Program-made: the position numbers and the translations under genes
Shown: one piece after another, positions 43,753 to 52,802 of the stretch
Layout: the number at the start of each line of letters is the position of its first letter
Numbering within the stretch: position 1 is the stretch's first letter
Notes under the pieces: generated by a model
What the model saw: the letters and a program-made list of their open reading frames with translations, nothing else
What the model was told of the DNA's origin: nothing
Database searches by the model: none
Assembly: GCF_012927045.1 (NCBI RefSeq)
Contig: NZ_JABBFW010000014.1
Coordinates: forward strand, 84,430 to 148,429
Length of the DNA stretch: 64,000 nucleotides
Reading direction: 5' to 3'
Source of the DNA: Azohydromonas caseinilytica
Lineage (GTDB): Bacteria > Pseudomonadota > Gammaproteobacteria > Burkholderiales > Burkholderiaceae_C

Positions 43753-44467
43753 GCTGGACCAGACGTTTCCTGCACTGGACGCCTCGCTGTTCCGCGTGCC
43801 GACTGTCGAGCAGTTGCAGGTGCGCGAGCCCTCGCGCCACGCGCCGCGCTTTCTGATGCTCTACGGCTCGCTGCGCGAGCGCTCGTACAGCCGGCTGCTG
43901 ACGTTCGAGGCGGCGCGGCTGCTGCAGGCCATGGGCGGCGAGGTGCGCATATTCGACCCCACGGGGCTGCCGCTGCCTGACGGCGCCCCGGACACGCATC
44001 CCAAGGTCCAGGAGCTTCGGGAGCTCGCGGCCTGGTCCGAGGGCATGGTGTGGTGCTCGCCGGAGCGCCATGGCGCGATGACCGGCATCATGAAGGCGCA
44101 GATCGACTGGATACCGCTGTCGGTCGGCGCGGTGCGACCGACGCAGGGCAAGACGCTGGCGGTGATGGAAGTCTCAGGGGGCAGCCAGTCCTTCAACGCC
44201 GTCAACCAGATGCGCGTGCTCGGGCGCTGGATGCGCATGATCACCATCCCCAACCAGAGCTCGGTGGCCAAGGCCTTCAACGAGTTCACCGAGGACGGCC
44301 GCATGAAGCCCTCGGCGTTCTACGACCGGGTGGTGGACGTGATGGAGGAGCTGTTCAAGTTCACGCTGCTCATCCGCGACGTCGCGCCGTACCTGGTGGA
44401 CCGCTACAGCGAGCGCAAGGAGAGCGCCGAAGAACTCTCCAAGCGCGTCAACCAGCGCGCCATCTAA
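43745..44467 (+). CDS. arsH: ArsH, NADPH:FMN oxidoreductase (organoarsenical oxidase)
   Basis: A 240-residue flavoprotein. The flavodoxin-like motif [20 protein letters not shown] binds FMN, and [20 protein letters not shown] and [20 protein letters not shown] are typical of ArsH. It oxidises trivalent methylarsenicals to less toxic forms (known). The start is GTG at 43745, inside the end of arsC; ATGs further upstream lie within arsC. With ArsI it handles organic arsenic. Confidence 0.93.
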   Translation: MAELDQTFPALDASLFRVPTVEQLQVREPSRHAPRFLMLYGSLRERSYSRLLTFEAARLLQAMGGEVRIFDPTGLPLPDGAPDTHPKVQELRELAAWSEGMVWCSPERHGAMTGIMKAQIDWIPLSVGAVRPTQGKTLAVMEVSGGSQSFNAVNQMRVLGRWMRMITIPNQSSVAKAFNEFTEDGRMKPSAFYDRVVDVMEELFKFTLLIRDVAPYLVDRYSERKESAEELSKRVNQRAI

Positions 44468-44591
44468 GCCTTTGCGCCAGTTTCCGCTGCACGATGCCGC
44501 TTTGGCATCGAACTGCATGCACAGTCGCTGCTGCATGACGCTGCCGAGTTACCACGAAGGAGGCTGACCGGGAGAACTCATGCGGGGCCGC

Positions 44592-45068
44592 TCAACGCGG
44601 CTCTGGCCCGTCCCCGTGCCGATGGGCGCCTTTGACATGGCTGTGTGGCCGCGACCCCGGTTCTGCCGTCTGGCTGGCCGCCTGGGCCAATTCATTGAGG
44701 ATGCCGCAATCCCGGGCTGGCTGGCCCTGATTGCATAGCCGGCGCAATTCCTTGAGCTCCTTTTGCAGCGTGCGCAGCTGTTGGATGCGGCGCTCGACAT
44801 GGCCGATGTGCTCGTCCAGCAGCGCGTTGACCTCGCCGCAGTTGTCATGCGGCGCGTCCTTGTAGTGCAGCAGCACCCGGATCTCGTCGAGCGTCATGTC
44901 CAGCGAGCGGCAGTGCCGGATGAATGCCAGCCGCTCCACGTGCCCGGTGTCATAGACCCGGTAGTTGCCGCTCGTGCGCGGCGGCAGGGGTAACAGCCCT
45001 TCGCGCTCGTAGAAACGGATCGTCTCCACCTGAATGCCTGTCGTGTTGGCCAGCTCACCGATCTTCAA
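44592..45068 (-). CDS. cadR: MerR-family Cd/Pb-responsive regulator (CadR/PbrR type)
   Basis: 158 residues. HTH MKIGELANTTGIQVETIRFY, then the MerR wing LPPRTSGNYRVYD. Metal-binding cysteines at 77 (DNCGEV), 112 (LCNQGQ) and 121 (RDCGILN) match the CadR/PbrR group, and a His-rich tail (HSHVKGAHRHGDG) is typical of CadR. It activates a divergent promoter of an exporter when Cd(II) or Pb(II) binds (known). The exporter gene starts 290 bases away on the plus strand. Confidence 0.92.
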   Translation of the reverse strand: MKIGELANTTGIQVETIRFYEREGLLPLPPRTSGNYRVYDTGHVERLAFIRHCRSLDMTLDEIRVLLHYKDAPHDNCGEVNALLDEHIGHVERRIQQLRTLQKELKELRRLCNQGQPARDCGILNELAQAASQTAEPGSRPHSHVKGAHRHGDGPEPR

Positions 45069-45109
45069 GACCTGCTCCGTTGCTACCCTGCCACGAACTA
45101 GGCAGGCTA

Positions 45110-45140
45110 TTGAACTCTAGACGAACTACAGGGTTTGAGA
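45110..45140. promoter_or_regulatory. Putative CadR operator near cadR
   Basis: TTGAAC (45110-45115), then a 19-base spacer containing the dyad ACTCTAG and CTACAGGGT, as in CadR/PbrR sites. The 19-base spacing is the hallmark of MerR-type promoters. The -10 side (TTGAGA) is poor, so it may serve mainly for autoregulation. Confidence 0.45.
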
Positions 45141-45293
45141 ACGGCCTTGAGCCGCAAACCACTTTTTCGCGTCTTGCTTGGCCCATCCTGCCAGAGGGGC
45201 CCGGACGTTTCTGTTCGAAGCCACTGAGGCACGGATCGAGGCGGACTGCGAGGCGGCTTTACCCTGAAGTTTGAAAGGGAATCGAGCCTTGCC

Positions 45294-45324
45294 TTGACTC
45301 TGTAGCTACTTCACCGTTTGCAAT
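45294..45324 (+). promoter_or_regulatory. Predicted MerR-type promoter of the ATPase gene
   Basis: TTGACT (45294-45299), a 19-base spacer (CTGTAGCTACTTCACCGTT) and TGCAAT (45319-45324). The left half-site CTGTAG and the spacing fit CadR control. Transcription would start near 45331, which rules out the ATG at 45323 and supports the one at 45356. Confidence 0.6.
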
Positions 45325-45355
45325 GCTATGGAGCCCCGCTCAGAGCCATTTGAGA

Positions 45356-48300
45356 ATGAAGACCGATCAAGCAAGCATCGCAGGAAACACAGCAGGCGTC
45401 GCCGTTGCCCATCTCCCGCCCACTGACGAAGGTGGCAGCTTGGCTGTCTTCCTAATCCCGAACATGGATTGCCACTCGGAAGAGCGCGCCATCCGGGATC
45501 GACTCGCGAGCCTGGCGCAGATCCAGTCCCTGTCCTTCGACTTGCCAGGGCGCCGACTCACCGTGAGCCACTCGCTGCCATCGCCGCAGCCGCTCGTCGA
45601 GGCGCTGCACGAGATCGGCATGCAGGCGTCGCTGGAGCAGGCACCGGCTGCAGATACCGGTGGCGGCTCATGTGGTGCGTCCTGCGCTTCCTCCTGCGGT
45701 GGCTCGGCAGCAACGTTGTCCGAGGACGTCTTCACCATCCCGAACATGGACTGCCGCTCGGAAGAAGCGGCCATTCGTGAACGGCTGGGCAAGCTGGCAC
45801 AGGTCCAGGCCTTGTCCTTCGACTTGCCGGGCCGCCGCCTCACCGTGACCCACTCGCTCGCATCGCCGCAACCATTGGTCGAGGCGCTGCACGAGATCGG
45901 CATGCACGCATCCCTGGGTGTGGTGGCTGCAGGAACCGACAGCGGCTCATGTGGCGCCACCTGCGGTTCGGCGTGCGGCGGCTCACCAGCAACGTTGTCC
46001 AAGGACGTCTTCACGATCCCGAACATGGATTGCCGCTCCGAGGAGGCCGCAATCCGCCACCGCCTGGGCCAACTCCAGGGCGTCGAGGCGATGGAGTTCG
46101 ACCTTGCTGCCCATCGGTTGTCAGTGGCGCACGCCCTGCCTTCGGTGCAGCCGATCCTGGCGGCGTTGGAGGCGATCGGCATGCGCGCCTCGTTGGGCGA
46201 GGAAGCCGCAGCGCCCAAGGCCAGCGATCATGAAGCGCAAGCCGCGAGTTGTGGCCCCTGTGGCAAGCCTGTGGCCAGCCCCGGGCCTGCGGCCACCGGC
46301 AACACGCTGCAGTTGCTGATTACGAACATGGACTGCCCGACCGAGGAGGCGTTGATCCGCAAGCGCCTGGGCAAGGTCAGTGGAGTCGACCGGCTGGACT
46401 TCGACCTGATGAACCGCCGCCTGGCGGTGCAGCACCGGTTGCCTGACACCACGCCGGTGCTGTCGGCCCTGCGCGAGATCGGCATGGATGCCACGGTCGA
46501 GCGGGAGGCTGGACCGAGCCCGAAGGGGCAGGCGACCTACCTGATCGAGAAGATGGACTGCCCCACCGAGGAGGCGTTGCTGCGCAAGGCGCTGCAGGGC
46601 ATGCCTGGGGTCAGCAGCCTGCAGTTCGACCTGATGAGCCGCACGCTCACGGTCAGCCACGAATTGCCGGATGAGGCGCCGATCACGGCCGCCATCGAGC
46701 GGCTGGGGATGTCACCCGTGCTGCGCGACCGCAGCCAGCCGGCTCCGGCCGTGACACGTGAGTTCGGCACGGGCATCTCCAAGGCCCAGTGGGCACGGAT
46801 GGGTGCCGCCGGCGTCCTGGCCATTGGTGCGGAAGCGATGGCCTTTGCCGGCCTGGGAGAGTCGTCCTGGCCGGTGGTGGGGGCGGCGCTGGCCGCGATC
46901 GCGCTGGGCGGCATCGAGACCCTGAAGAAGGGCTGGATCGCGCTGCGGACGCTGTCGTTGAACATGAACCTGCTGATGACGATTGCCGTCACCGGCGCGG
47001 CCCTGATCGGCCAGTGGCCTGAGGCGGCGGTTGTCATCTGGCTGTTTGGCATCGCCGAGATGATCGAGGCGCTGAGCCTGGACCGCGCGCGCAATGCGAT
47101 TCGGGCGCTGATGAACCTGGCCCCCGAGACCGCCCTGGCCAGGCAATCCGACGGACGCTGGGAAGAGGTCCGCGCAGAGAGCGTCCCCATGGGCGCATTG
47201 GTGCGCGTGCGCCCGGGCGAGCGCATCGCGCTGGACGGCGTGGTGGTTTCTGGTGGCTCCTCGGTCAACCAGGCGCCGATCACCGGCGAGAGCATGCCGG
47301 TGGAGAAAAACCCGGGTGATACGGTCTTCGCCGGGACGATCAACGAGCGTGGCACGCTGGAGTTCGAGGTGCGCTCGCGCAAGGGCGAAACCACGCTCGA
47401 CCGCATCGCCCGCTCGGTGCAGGAGGCGCAGGGCCAGCGCGCCCCCACGCAGCGCTTCGTCGATCGCTTCGCCAGCGTCTACACCCCGATCGTCTTTGCC
47501 CTGGCCGTGGCCGTGGCCGTGATTCCGCCACTGCTCTTTGGCGGGGCCTGGTTCGACTGGGGCTACAAGGCGCTGGTGATGCTGGTGATCGCCTGCCCCT
47601 GCGCCCTTGTGATTTCCACGCCGGTCACCGTGGTCAGCGGGCTGGCCGCCGCGGCTCGCCGCGGAATCCTGGTCAAGGGCGGCTTGTACCTGGAGCAGGG
47701 CCGGCTGCTGCGCGCAGTCGCGCTGGACAAGACCGGCACGCTGACACACGGCCGCCCGAGCCTGACCGATACGGTGGCGCTGGGCGCCATGTCGCAGGAC
47801 GAGGCCCTGCGCGTGGCGGCCAGCCTGGACGCCTTGTCCGAACATCCCGTGGCCACGGCCATCGTGAGCGCCTACGGGGCGCGACCGCACGCCGTGGTGC
47901 AGCGCTTCGAAGCGCTGGCCGGCCGTGGCGTAAAGGGTGACATCGACGGTGTGACCTACTACATCGGCAACCAGCGGCTTGCCGACGAGCTGGGCGTGGC
48001 CGACGAACGCGTGCGCGAAGAGCTGGAGCGACTGGAGGCCCAGGCCAAGACTGCCGTCGTGCTGGCCACGGCAAGCCAAGCGCTGGCCGTTCTCGCCGTG
48101 GCGGACACGGTGCGGGAGAGCAGCAAGCAGGCCGTGGCCGAGCTCAAGCAGCTCGGTGTCGAGCCGGTCATGCTCACGGGCGACAACCGCAAGACGGCCG
48201 AGGCCGTCGCCGCGCGGGTTGGCATCACGGATGTCCGTGGCGAGATGCTGCCGCACGACAAGCTCGCGGCCGTGGAGCAGCTGGCCTCCCAGGCGCCGGT

Positions 48301-48661
48301 GGGCATGGTCGGTGACGGCGTGAACGATGCGCCGGCGCTGGTCAAGTCGAACATCGGCTTCGCCATGGGTGCCGCGGGCACCGACACCGCCATCGAGACG
48401 GCCGACGTGGCACTGATGCAGGATGACCTGCGCAAGCTGCCCGAGTTCATCCGGCTGTCGCGGCGCGTGGGTGGCGTGCTCAGGGCCAACATCACGTTTG
48501 CCATCGGCACCAAGGCCATCTTCATGGTGCTGGCCTTCACGGGCCATGCCAGCCTGTGGCTGGCGATCCTGGCCGACATGGGCGCGAGTCTGGCCGTGGT
48601 CTTCAACGGCCTGCGGCTGCTCAAGGGCTCACCCTCAGGACGCACGCACCATGCCGGTTGA
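45356..48661 (+). CDS. cadA: P1B-type heavy-metal ATPase (Cd/Zn/Pb) with five tandem HMA domains
   Basis: An 1101-residue exporter. Five HMA modules at about residues 31-94, 125-188, 217-281, 318-382 and 392-456 carry NMDCHSEE, NMDCRSEE (twice), NMDCPTEE and KMDCPTEE, i.e. Cys plus Glu-Glu in place of the usual CxxC. Cys-rich linkers (SCGASCASSCGG, SCGATCGSACGG) separate the first three. The core follows: TGES, CPCALVISTP (CPC metal site), DKTGTLTHGR, a HP-containing N domain (SEHPVAT), MLTGDN and GDGVNDAP. It pumps divalent soft metals out of the cytoplasm. Usual relatives have one or two HMA domains and 700-850 residues, so this one is clearly long. ATG 45356; dsbB overlaps its end by 11 bases. 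Confidence 0.94.
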   Translation: MKTDQASIAGNTAGVAVAHLPPTDEGGSLAVFLIPNMDCHSEERAIRDRLASLAQIQSLSFDLPGRRLTVSHSLPSPQPLVEALHEIGMQASLEQAPAADTGGGSCGASCASSCGGSAATLSEDVFTIPNMDCRSEEAAIRERLGKLAQVQALSFDLPGRRLTVTHSLASPQPLVEALHEIGMHASLGVVAAGTDSGSCGATCGSACGGSPATLSKDVFTIPNMDCRSEEAAIRHRLGQLQGVEAMEFDLAAHRLSVAHALPSVQPILAALEAIGMRASLGEEAAAPKASDHEAQAASCGPCGKPVASPGPAATGNTLQLLITNMDCPTEEALIRKRLGKVSGVDRLDFDLMNRRLAVQHRLPDTTPVLSALREIGMDATVEREAGPSPKGQATYLIEKMDCPTEEALLRKALQGMPGVSSLQFDLMSRTLTVSHELPDEAPITAAIERLGMSPVLRDRSQPAPAVTREFGTGISKAQWARMGAAGVLAIGAEAMAFAGLGESSWPVVGAALAAIALGGIETLKKGWIALRTLSLNMNLLMTIAVTGAALIGQWPEAAVVIWLFGIAEMIEALSLDRARNAIRALMNLAPETALARQSDGRWEEVRAESVPMGALVRVRPGERIALDGVVVSGGSSVNQAPITGESMPVEKNPGDTVFAGTINERGTLEFEVRSRKGETTLDRIARSVQEAQGQRAPTQRFVDRFASVYTPIVFALAVAVAVIPPLLFGGAWFDWGYKALVMLVIACPCALVISTPVTVVSGLAAAARRGILVKGGLYLEQGRLLRAVALDKTGTLTHGRPSLTDTVALGAMSQDEALRVAASLDALSEHPVATAIVSAYGARPHAVVQRFEALAGRGVKGDIDGVTYYIGNQRLADELGVADERVREELERLEAQAKTAVVLATASQALAVLAVADTVRESSKQAVAELKQLGVEPVMLTGDNRKTAEAVAARVGITDVRGEMLPHDKLAAVEQLASQAPVGMVGDGVNDAPALVKSNIGFAMGAAGTDTAIETADVALMQDDLRKLPEFIRLSRRVGGVLRANITFAIGTKAIFMVLAFTGHASLWLAILADMGASLAVVFNGLRLLKGSPSGRTHHAG
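45446..46723 (+). repeat. Five tandem HMA-coding repeats inside cadA
   Basis: The metal-site cysteines lie at residues 39, 133, 226, 327 and 402, so the first three units are about 280 bases apart. Repeats 1, 2 and 3 share long near-identical DNA stretches around the codons for IPNMDCRSEE, for SFDLPGRRLTV and for QPLVEALHEIGM, and the Cys-rich linker is repeated too. Units 4 and 5 are more diverged from them and resemble each other (MDCPTEEAL). Confidence 0.85.
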
Positions 48662-49124
48662 CCGCGCGCGGCGTCCGCCTGGCATGGGTGTGGGCCGGCC
48701 TGGTCAAGCGATGCGCGGCTGGTCGCTGCTGCTTGTGGCATGGCTGGTCGCGCTGATGGCGACCGCAGGAGCACTGTTCATCGGGGAAGTCATGGGCATG
48801 ACGCCCTGCGTGCTGTGCTGGTACCAGCGCATCTTCATGTTTCCGCTGGCGATCATCCTGGCCATCGCCTGCTACAGCGAAGACCGGCGAGGCGCCGTCT
48901 ACGCCTTGCCCCTGGCCGCGGGTGGTGCCGCGCTGGCCACTTATCACACGCTGCTGGTCGCTGGCCTGGCGCCCAAGGCATGGATTCCGTGCGGTGCCGG
49001 CGTGTCCTGCGCGGACCAGCGACTGGTCATCCTGGGCGATGTCCAGATTCCCTGGCTGTCCCTGGCCGCGTTCCTCGCCATCCTCGGCCTGCTCTCCGTC
49101 TACCTGCGAAAGACCTCGAAGTGA
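48651..49124 (+). CDS. dsbB: DsbB-like disulfide oxidoreductase membrane protein
   Basis: About 157 residues with four hydrophobic helices. The first redox pair is TPCVLCWYQRIFMFPLA (CxxC near residue 47) and the second pair lies in WIPCGAGVSCADQRLV. DsbB re-oxidises periplasmic DsbA with quinone (known). ATG at 48651 overlaps the cadA stop by 11 bases; the ATG at 48711 (MRGWSLLLVAW) is the other choice. Its overlap with the DsbA-like gene downstream gives a matched pair tied to the metal exporter. Confidence 0.88.
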   Translation: MPVDRARRPPGMGVGRPGQAMRGWSLLLVAWLVALMATAGALFIGEVMGMTPCVLCWYQRIFMFPLAIILAIACYSEDRRGAVYALPLAAGGAALATYHTLLVAGLAPKAWIPCGAGVSCADQRLVILGDVQIPWLSLAAFLAILGLLSVYLRKTSK

Positions 49125-49777
49125 ATTCCAAGAAGCTGACCGTATCGCTCCTGCTCGGCGCCGTGCTGATTGCCTTTCTCCTGGGCATGAGCGCCTACCA
49201 AAAGCGGGCCCAGGAATCACAGCAGCAAACCGCCACCGAGCAGGCAAACCGTCTGGTGCGCATGCATTCGCCCGTGCTGGGGCCGCTAAACGCGCCGGTG
49301 ACGATCGTGGAATTCTTCGACCCGGCGTGCGAGACCTGCCGGGCGTTCTACCCCATCGTCAAGGACCTGATGGCCAAGTACCCCAACGACGTCCGTGTCG
49401 TCGTGCGGTATGCGCCCTTCCACCAGGGTTCGGACCAGGTCATCGCACTGCTGGAGGCGTCAAGGCGCCAGGGGAAGTACGAGGCCGTTCTGCAAGCGGT
49501 CCTGGCCGCGCAGCCCATGTGGGCCGACCATGCCCAGCCCAATGTCGAGCTCGCCTTCAGGGCAGCGCAGGAAGCCGGAGTGGATCTGCAAAAGGCCCGG
49601 GCCGATGCAGAACTGCCGGCGGTGCGCTCCGTGCTGGAGCAGGACGTGGAGGACTTGAACGCGCTGGGTGTCAACAAGACGCCGACCTTCTTTGTCAATG
49701 GCCGGGCGCTGCCCAGCTTCGGTGCCGAGCAACTCGCTGCGTTGGTGGCCGAGGAGGTGGCCAGCGCCAGGAAGTGA
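49121..49777 (+). CDS. DsbA-like thioredoxin-fold protein
   Basis: 218 residues. An N-terminal membrane anchor (LTVSLLLGAVLIAFLLGM) is followed by a thioredoxin domain with EFFDPACETCRAFYPIVKDL (active site CETC) and cis-Pro region VNKTPTFFVNGRALP. It starts with GTG at 49121, overlapping the dsbB stop (GTGA). It is periplasmic and anchored. With DsbB it may keep thiols of metal-binding proteins in the right state under metal stress; that is inference from the operon. Confidence 0.88.
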   Translation: MNSKKLTVSLLLGAVLIAFLLGMSAYQKRAQESQQQTATEQANRLVRMHSPVLGPLNAPVTIVEFFDPACETCRAFYPIVKDLMAKYPNDVRVVVRYAPFHQGSDQVIALLEASRRQGKYEAVLQAVLAAQPMWADHAQPNVELAFRAAQEAGVDLQKARADAELPAVRSVLEQDVEDLNALGVNKTPTFFVNGRALPSFGAEQLAALVAEEVASARK

Positions 49778-49838
49778 ATAGCGCCGGCGTCCCGAATCCC
49801 GCAGACACGGCACCGGTTGCCGCAACCCTGTAGTTGCT

Positions 49839-50215
49839 ATGCTTTTTTGACGCGCCACTGGCTCCTGGTCCTCCTCATGGCAATCCAGCCGCTGCAGCCG
49901 TGCTAGGCTGCGGTGGCGGGGTGCTGCCCGGAGGAGCTGGCTCAGGCGGTGCTCTTCGGGCGACACGGGCATGAGCACCGCGACCACGGCACCAGCGGCA
50001 AGGAGCCCCAGGCCGACAAGAAGAGCCCGCCGACGGTGGACGACGACTGCGGCACCTGCCAGCTTGGCCACGCGCCGGCGCTTCCCACCAACGCGCCTGC
50101 CTTGGCACCTTCCGTATTGCCACCGCGCATGGCGTTGCAGCCTGCGCTGCCCGGCTCGCCCGTCCCGGCGCTGCCAGAACGCCCCGACCGACACCTCGCC
50201 GGCTCTGCCTTGTAG
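49839..50215 (+). pseudogene. Decayed CzcI-like (His/Cys-rich exported) gene
   Basis: Reading from the ATG at 49839 gives RHWLLVLLMAIQPLQPC after a one-base shift at the T-run, then a TAG, and in the same frame ELAQAVLFGRHGHEHRDHGT and PPTVDDDCGTCQLGHAPALP, ending at 50215. The layout (hydrophobic leader, His-rich part, DCGTCxxGH motif) is that of the intact CzcI-like gene at 53197-53562. Frameshift and stop make it a dead copy. It lies between the dsb pair and the sensor kinase gene. Confidence 0.6.
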
Positions 50216-50288
50216 ACGTTCCCCCACACGCGCCGCAAGGCAACGTCCTGGTGCGCGGAAATGCGCTTTCTCGCCGTTGTTTTCCCGC

Positions 50289-51617
50289 TCATGCAGCCGG
50301 CAGCCTCAGGCCGATGGTGGTGCAACCGGCTTGGGACGTCGCGAAGGTTTCACCGTCGTGCATTCTGGCGATGGCGGCCACGATGGCCAGGCCCAGCCCG
50401 TGATTGATGTCACTGTGCTCACGTGATGCTTCCGCCCTGTAGAAACGATCGAACAGGTGCGGCAGGTGTTCGCGGGCGATCTCGTTGCCCATGTTGCTCA
50501 CGCTGAGCTGCAGGACATCGCAGGAGGGCATCGTGACGTCCACGTCCACGATGGTCCCTGCGCTGGCATAGCGGGTTGCATTGGAGAGCAGATTCGACAG
50601 CGCCCGGCGCAACAGTGCCGCGTCGAACGCGCCCGACGCATCGCCCGTCACGCGAACCTGCAGCCCAGCCTCGTGCAGGCAGGCCTCATGAAACTCCGCC
50701 ACGTCGCTGGCCATCGCGGCAACGCTGGGCACGGGCGTGCGGCGCGCCCTGGCGCCCCGGTCCGCTTTGGAGAGGAACAGCATGTCGTTGACGATGCCCG
50801 CGAGCCGCTGCAGATCTTCGAGGTTGGTGCCGATGACCTCCTGCAGCTCCTGCACGGAGCGCGGCCGGCTCAGCGCCACCTCGCTGTGGCCGATGAGCGC
50901 TGCCAGGGGCGTGCGCAGCTCATGGGCCACATCGGCATTGAAGGCCTCGAGCTGGGCGTAGGCCCGCTCCAGCCGTCCCAGCAAGTCGTTGAACTGCTTA
51001 ACGACCGGCTGAAGCTCCTCGGGCTGGCCGCTTCCGTCGAGCCGTCCGTGGAGCCCATCCGGCCCGAGTGAGCGGATCTGGCGGGACAGCGCCAGCACCG
51101 GGGACAGGCTGCGACGCACCAGCATGAACCCGGTGACCGAGATCAGCATGGCGCCCGCCAGCGTGCTCACGATCAATATCGCCCCCAGCCGGTCCAGCAG
51201 GCTGTCATCCGCGCTGGTGTCGAGCACCAGCTCGCCGTGCACGCTGCCCTGCGGCGACGGCAGCCAACGGCGCTCGAAGGCTGCCTGGCGCGTCTGGCTG
51301 CCGCGGCGTTGCACCGTGCGCTCGTACAGCGCAGTGCCGTCCGGCAGTGTTAGGCGCAGCCCCATGCCGGCGCTGCCGACAAAGAAGTCGTCGAGCTTGT
51401 GGCGCAGGGTCCCCACATTGGCGTCGCTCACCGCCTCGTCCAGCAGGTGCTCGACCACGACCTGGCGTTGCGTCAGCGTTTCCTGCTGGCGCATGGACAG
51501 GCTCCACGCCGTGGCCAGATACACGCCCATGGACACCAAGGCCAGTCCCATCAGGCTCTGGACGGCCTGCCAGCCCGACAGGTGCCACACCAGCGAGCGC
51601 CCCAGCGGCCGTCTCAC
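50289..51617 (-). CDS. Heavy-metal sensor histidine kinase (CopS/CusS/CzcS type)
   Basis: A 442-residue kinase: membrane helix near residues 15-38, periplasmic sensor loop, second helix ([20 protein letters not shown]), HAMP region, phosphoacceptor helix [21 protein letters not shown]-box [20 protein letters not shown] [11 protein letters not shown], and G-box [14 protein letters not shown]. The start is GTG at 51617, overlapping the stop of the response-regulator gene by four bases. It would sense a periplasmic metal ion and phosphorylate its partner. The cop/cus-like operator nearby points to copper or silver, but sensors of this type also answer to Zn, Cd and Co. Confidence 0.92.
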   Translation of the reverse strand: MRRPLGRSLVWHLSGWQAVQSLMGLALVSMGVYLATAWSLSMRQQETLTQRQVVVEHLLDEAVSDANVGTLRHKLDDFFVGSAGMGLRLTLPDGTALYERTVQRRGSQTRQAAFERRWLPSPQGSVHGELVLDTSADDSLLDRLGAILIVSTLAGAMLISVTGFMLVRRSLSPVLALSRQIRSLGPDGLHGRLDGSGQPEELQPVVKQFNDLLGRLERAYAQLEAFNADVAHELRTPLAALIGHSEVALSRPRSVQELQEVIGTNLEDLQRLAGIVNDMLFLSKADRGARARRTPVPSVAAMASDVAEFHEACLHEAGLQVRVTGDASGAFDAALLRRALSNLLSNATRYASAGTIVDVDVTMPSCDVLQLSVSNMGNEIAREHLPHLFDRFYRAEASREHSDINHGLGLAIVAAIARMHDGETFATSQAGCTTIGLRLPAA

Positions 51618-52300
51618 GGCCCGCGGTCCTCCAGCACGTAGCCCATGCCCCGCACGGTATGCAGCAGCTTCTTGTCGAAAGGATCGTCGAGCTTGCTGCG
51701 CAGGCGCCGCACGGCGACCTCCACCACGTTGGTATCGCTGTCGAAATTCATGTCCCAGACCTGCTCGGCGATCACGGTGCGCGACAGCACCTCGCCGCGG
51801 CGCTGCAGCAGCACGGTGAGCAGCAGGAACTCCTTGGCCGTGAGATCGAGCCGCTGTCCGCCACGGGTGGCGCGCCGGCGCACCAGGTCCAGCTCCAGGT
51901 CCGCCAGTTGCATCCGGTTCGCGTCCTGCTCGGCACGCTGTGGCGCGCCACGGCGCAGCAGCGCCTGCACGCGGGCCAGCAACTCCGAGAATGCAAAGGG
52001 CTTGACCAGATAGTCGTCAGCCCCCTCCTGCAGCCCCTTGACGCGGTCGTCCACCGCATCGCGCGCGGTCAGCATCAGCACCGGCGTGTTGCGTACCGCG
52101 CGCAAGGCGCGCAGCACCGCAAAGCCGTCGATGCCGGGCAGCATCACGTCGAGCAGCACCAGGTCGAAGCCGCCTTCGAGCGCCAGATGCACGCCACCGA
52201 TGCCATCGTGCGCCACGTCCACGACGTACCCGTTTTCTGACAAGCCCTTGCGCAAGTACTCGGCCAGGCGCTTCTCGTCTTCGATCACCAGCAATCGCAT
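51614..52300 (-). CDS. OmpR-family response regulator (CopR/CusR/CzcR type)
   Basis: 228 residues from the ATG at 52300 ([20 protein letters not shown]). The receiver domain has the phospho-Asp in [19 protein letters not shown] and conserved Lys in [14 protein letters not shown]; the winged-helix DNA-binding part runs from [20 protein letters not shown] to [16 protein letters not shown]. It controls the divergent metal operon, most likely through the dyad at 52344-52363. The frame extends to 52339 with no better start. Confidence 0.93.
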   Translation of the reverse strand: MRLLVIEDEKRLAEYLRKGLSENGYVVDVAHDGIGGVHLALEGGFDLVLLDVMLPGIDGFAVLRALRAVRNTPVLMLTARDAVDDRVKGLQEGADDYLVKPFAFSELLARVQALLRRGAPQRAEQDANRMQLADLELDLVRRRATRGGQRLDLTAKEFLLLTVLLQRRGEVLSRTVIAEQVWDMNFDSDTNVVEVAVRRLRSKLDDPFDKKLLHTVRGMGYVLEDRGP

Positions 52301-52343
52301 GGCGCGATTGTCGGCTCCCGTGCAATGCGGCAAGCCCACGGGA

Positions 52344-52363
52344 AGATGACGAAATTGTCATCT
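52344..52363. promoter_or_regulatory. Cop/Cus-box-like operator between regulator and metal operon
   Basis: AGATGAC (52344-52350), GAAATT, GTCATCT (52357-52363): a perfect seven-base-arm dyad. It fits the CusR/CopR box ATGACAA-N2-TTGTCAT closely (here ATGACGAAATTGTCAT). It lies between the regulator start (52300, minus) and the first periplasmic gene (52451, plus), so it can serve both. Confidence 0.75.
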
Positions 52364-52450
52364 GCGCGCCACTCGTGCGTCGAGGTCCGGTTTCTACAGT
52401 GCTTCCACGGTCGCCGATGTAGCGGCCAACGTCAAAGAAGGAAGTGCCTC

Positions 52451-52750
52451 ATGAATACCCGGAAATTCTCGGTTGTAGCCGCCCTTGCCGCTGCGCTGCT
52501 GGCGCCGGCTGTTTCCATGGCGGATTCGCCCTGGGTGCCGGCCAACAACAACCAGGGCTACCAGTACCAGCCGGATCATGGCCACACGGACAAGGGCGCA
52601 GCAGGCCGCAGTGCCGCCAGCATCAACACGGCGGCGAGTACCTCCGCCGCTGCCGCGAGTGGCAAGACCCGCGAACAGGTCCGCAACGAGTATCTGAATA
52701 TGTCCGCTGCCGAAAAGCAGCGCATGCAGGAGCTGTTCCGCGGCAATTGA
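52451..52750 (+). CDS. Small periplasmic protein, 99 aa (first of two paralogues)
   Basis: A signal peptide (MNTRKFSVVAALAAALLAPA, cut after SMA) is followed by WVPANNNQGYQYQPDHGHTD, an Ala/Ser linker and the end SGKTREQVRNEYLNMSAAEK to RMQELFRGN. The C-terminal block is shared with the next gene. ATG at 52451. It is the first gene behind the cop-box-like operator, so it is probably strongly metal-induced. Function unknown. Confidence 0.75.
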   Translation: MNTRKFSVVAALAAALLAPAVSMADSPWVPANNNQGYQYQPDHGHTDKGAAGRSAASINTAASTSAAAASGKTREQVRNEYLNMSAAEKQRMQELFRGN

Positions 52751-52802
52751 GCGCACGCGCTGCAACTCCCACCATTTTTCAAGTTCGGAAGAAGCATCTC
52801 CC

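Noticed and set aside
45446..46723. CRISPR-like array from the regular repeats
   Set aside because: The repeats are coding HMA modules of about 280 bases, in frame within the ATPase gene.
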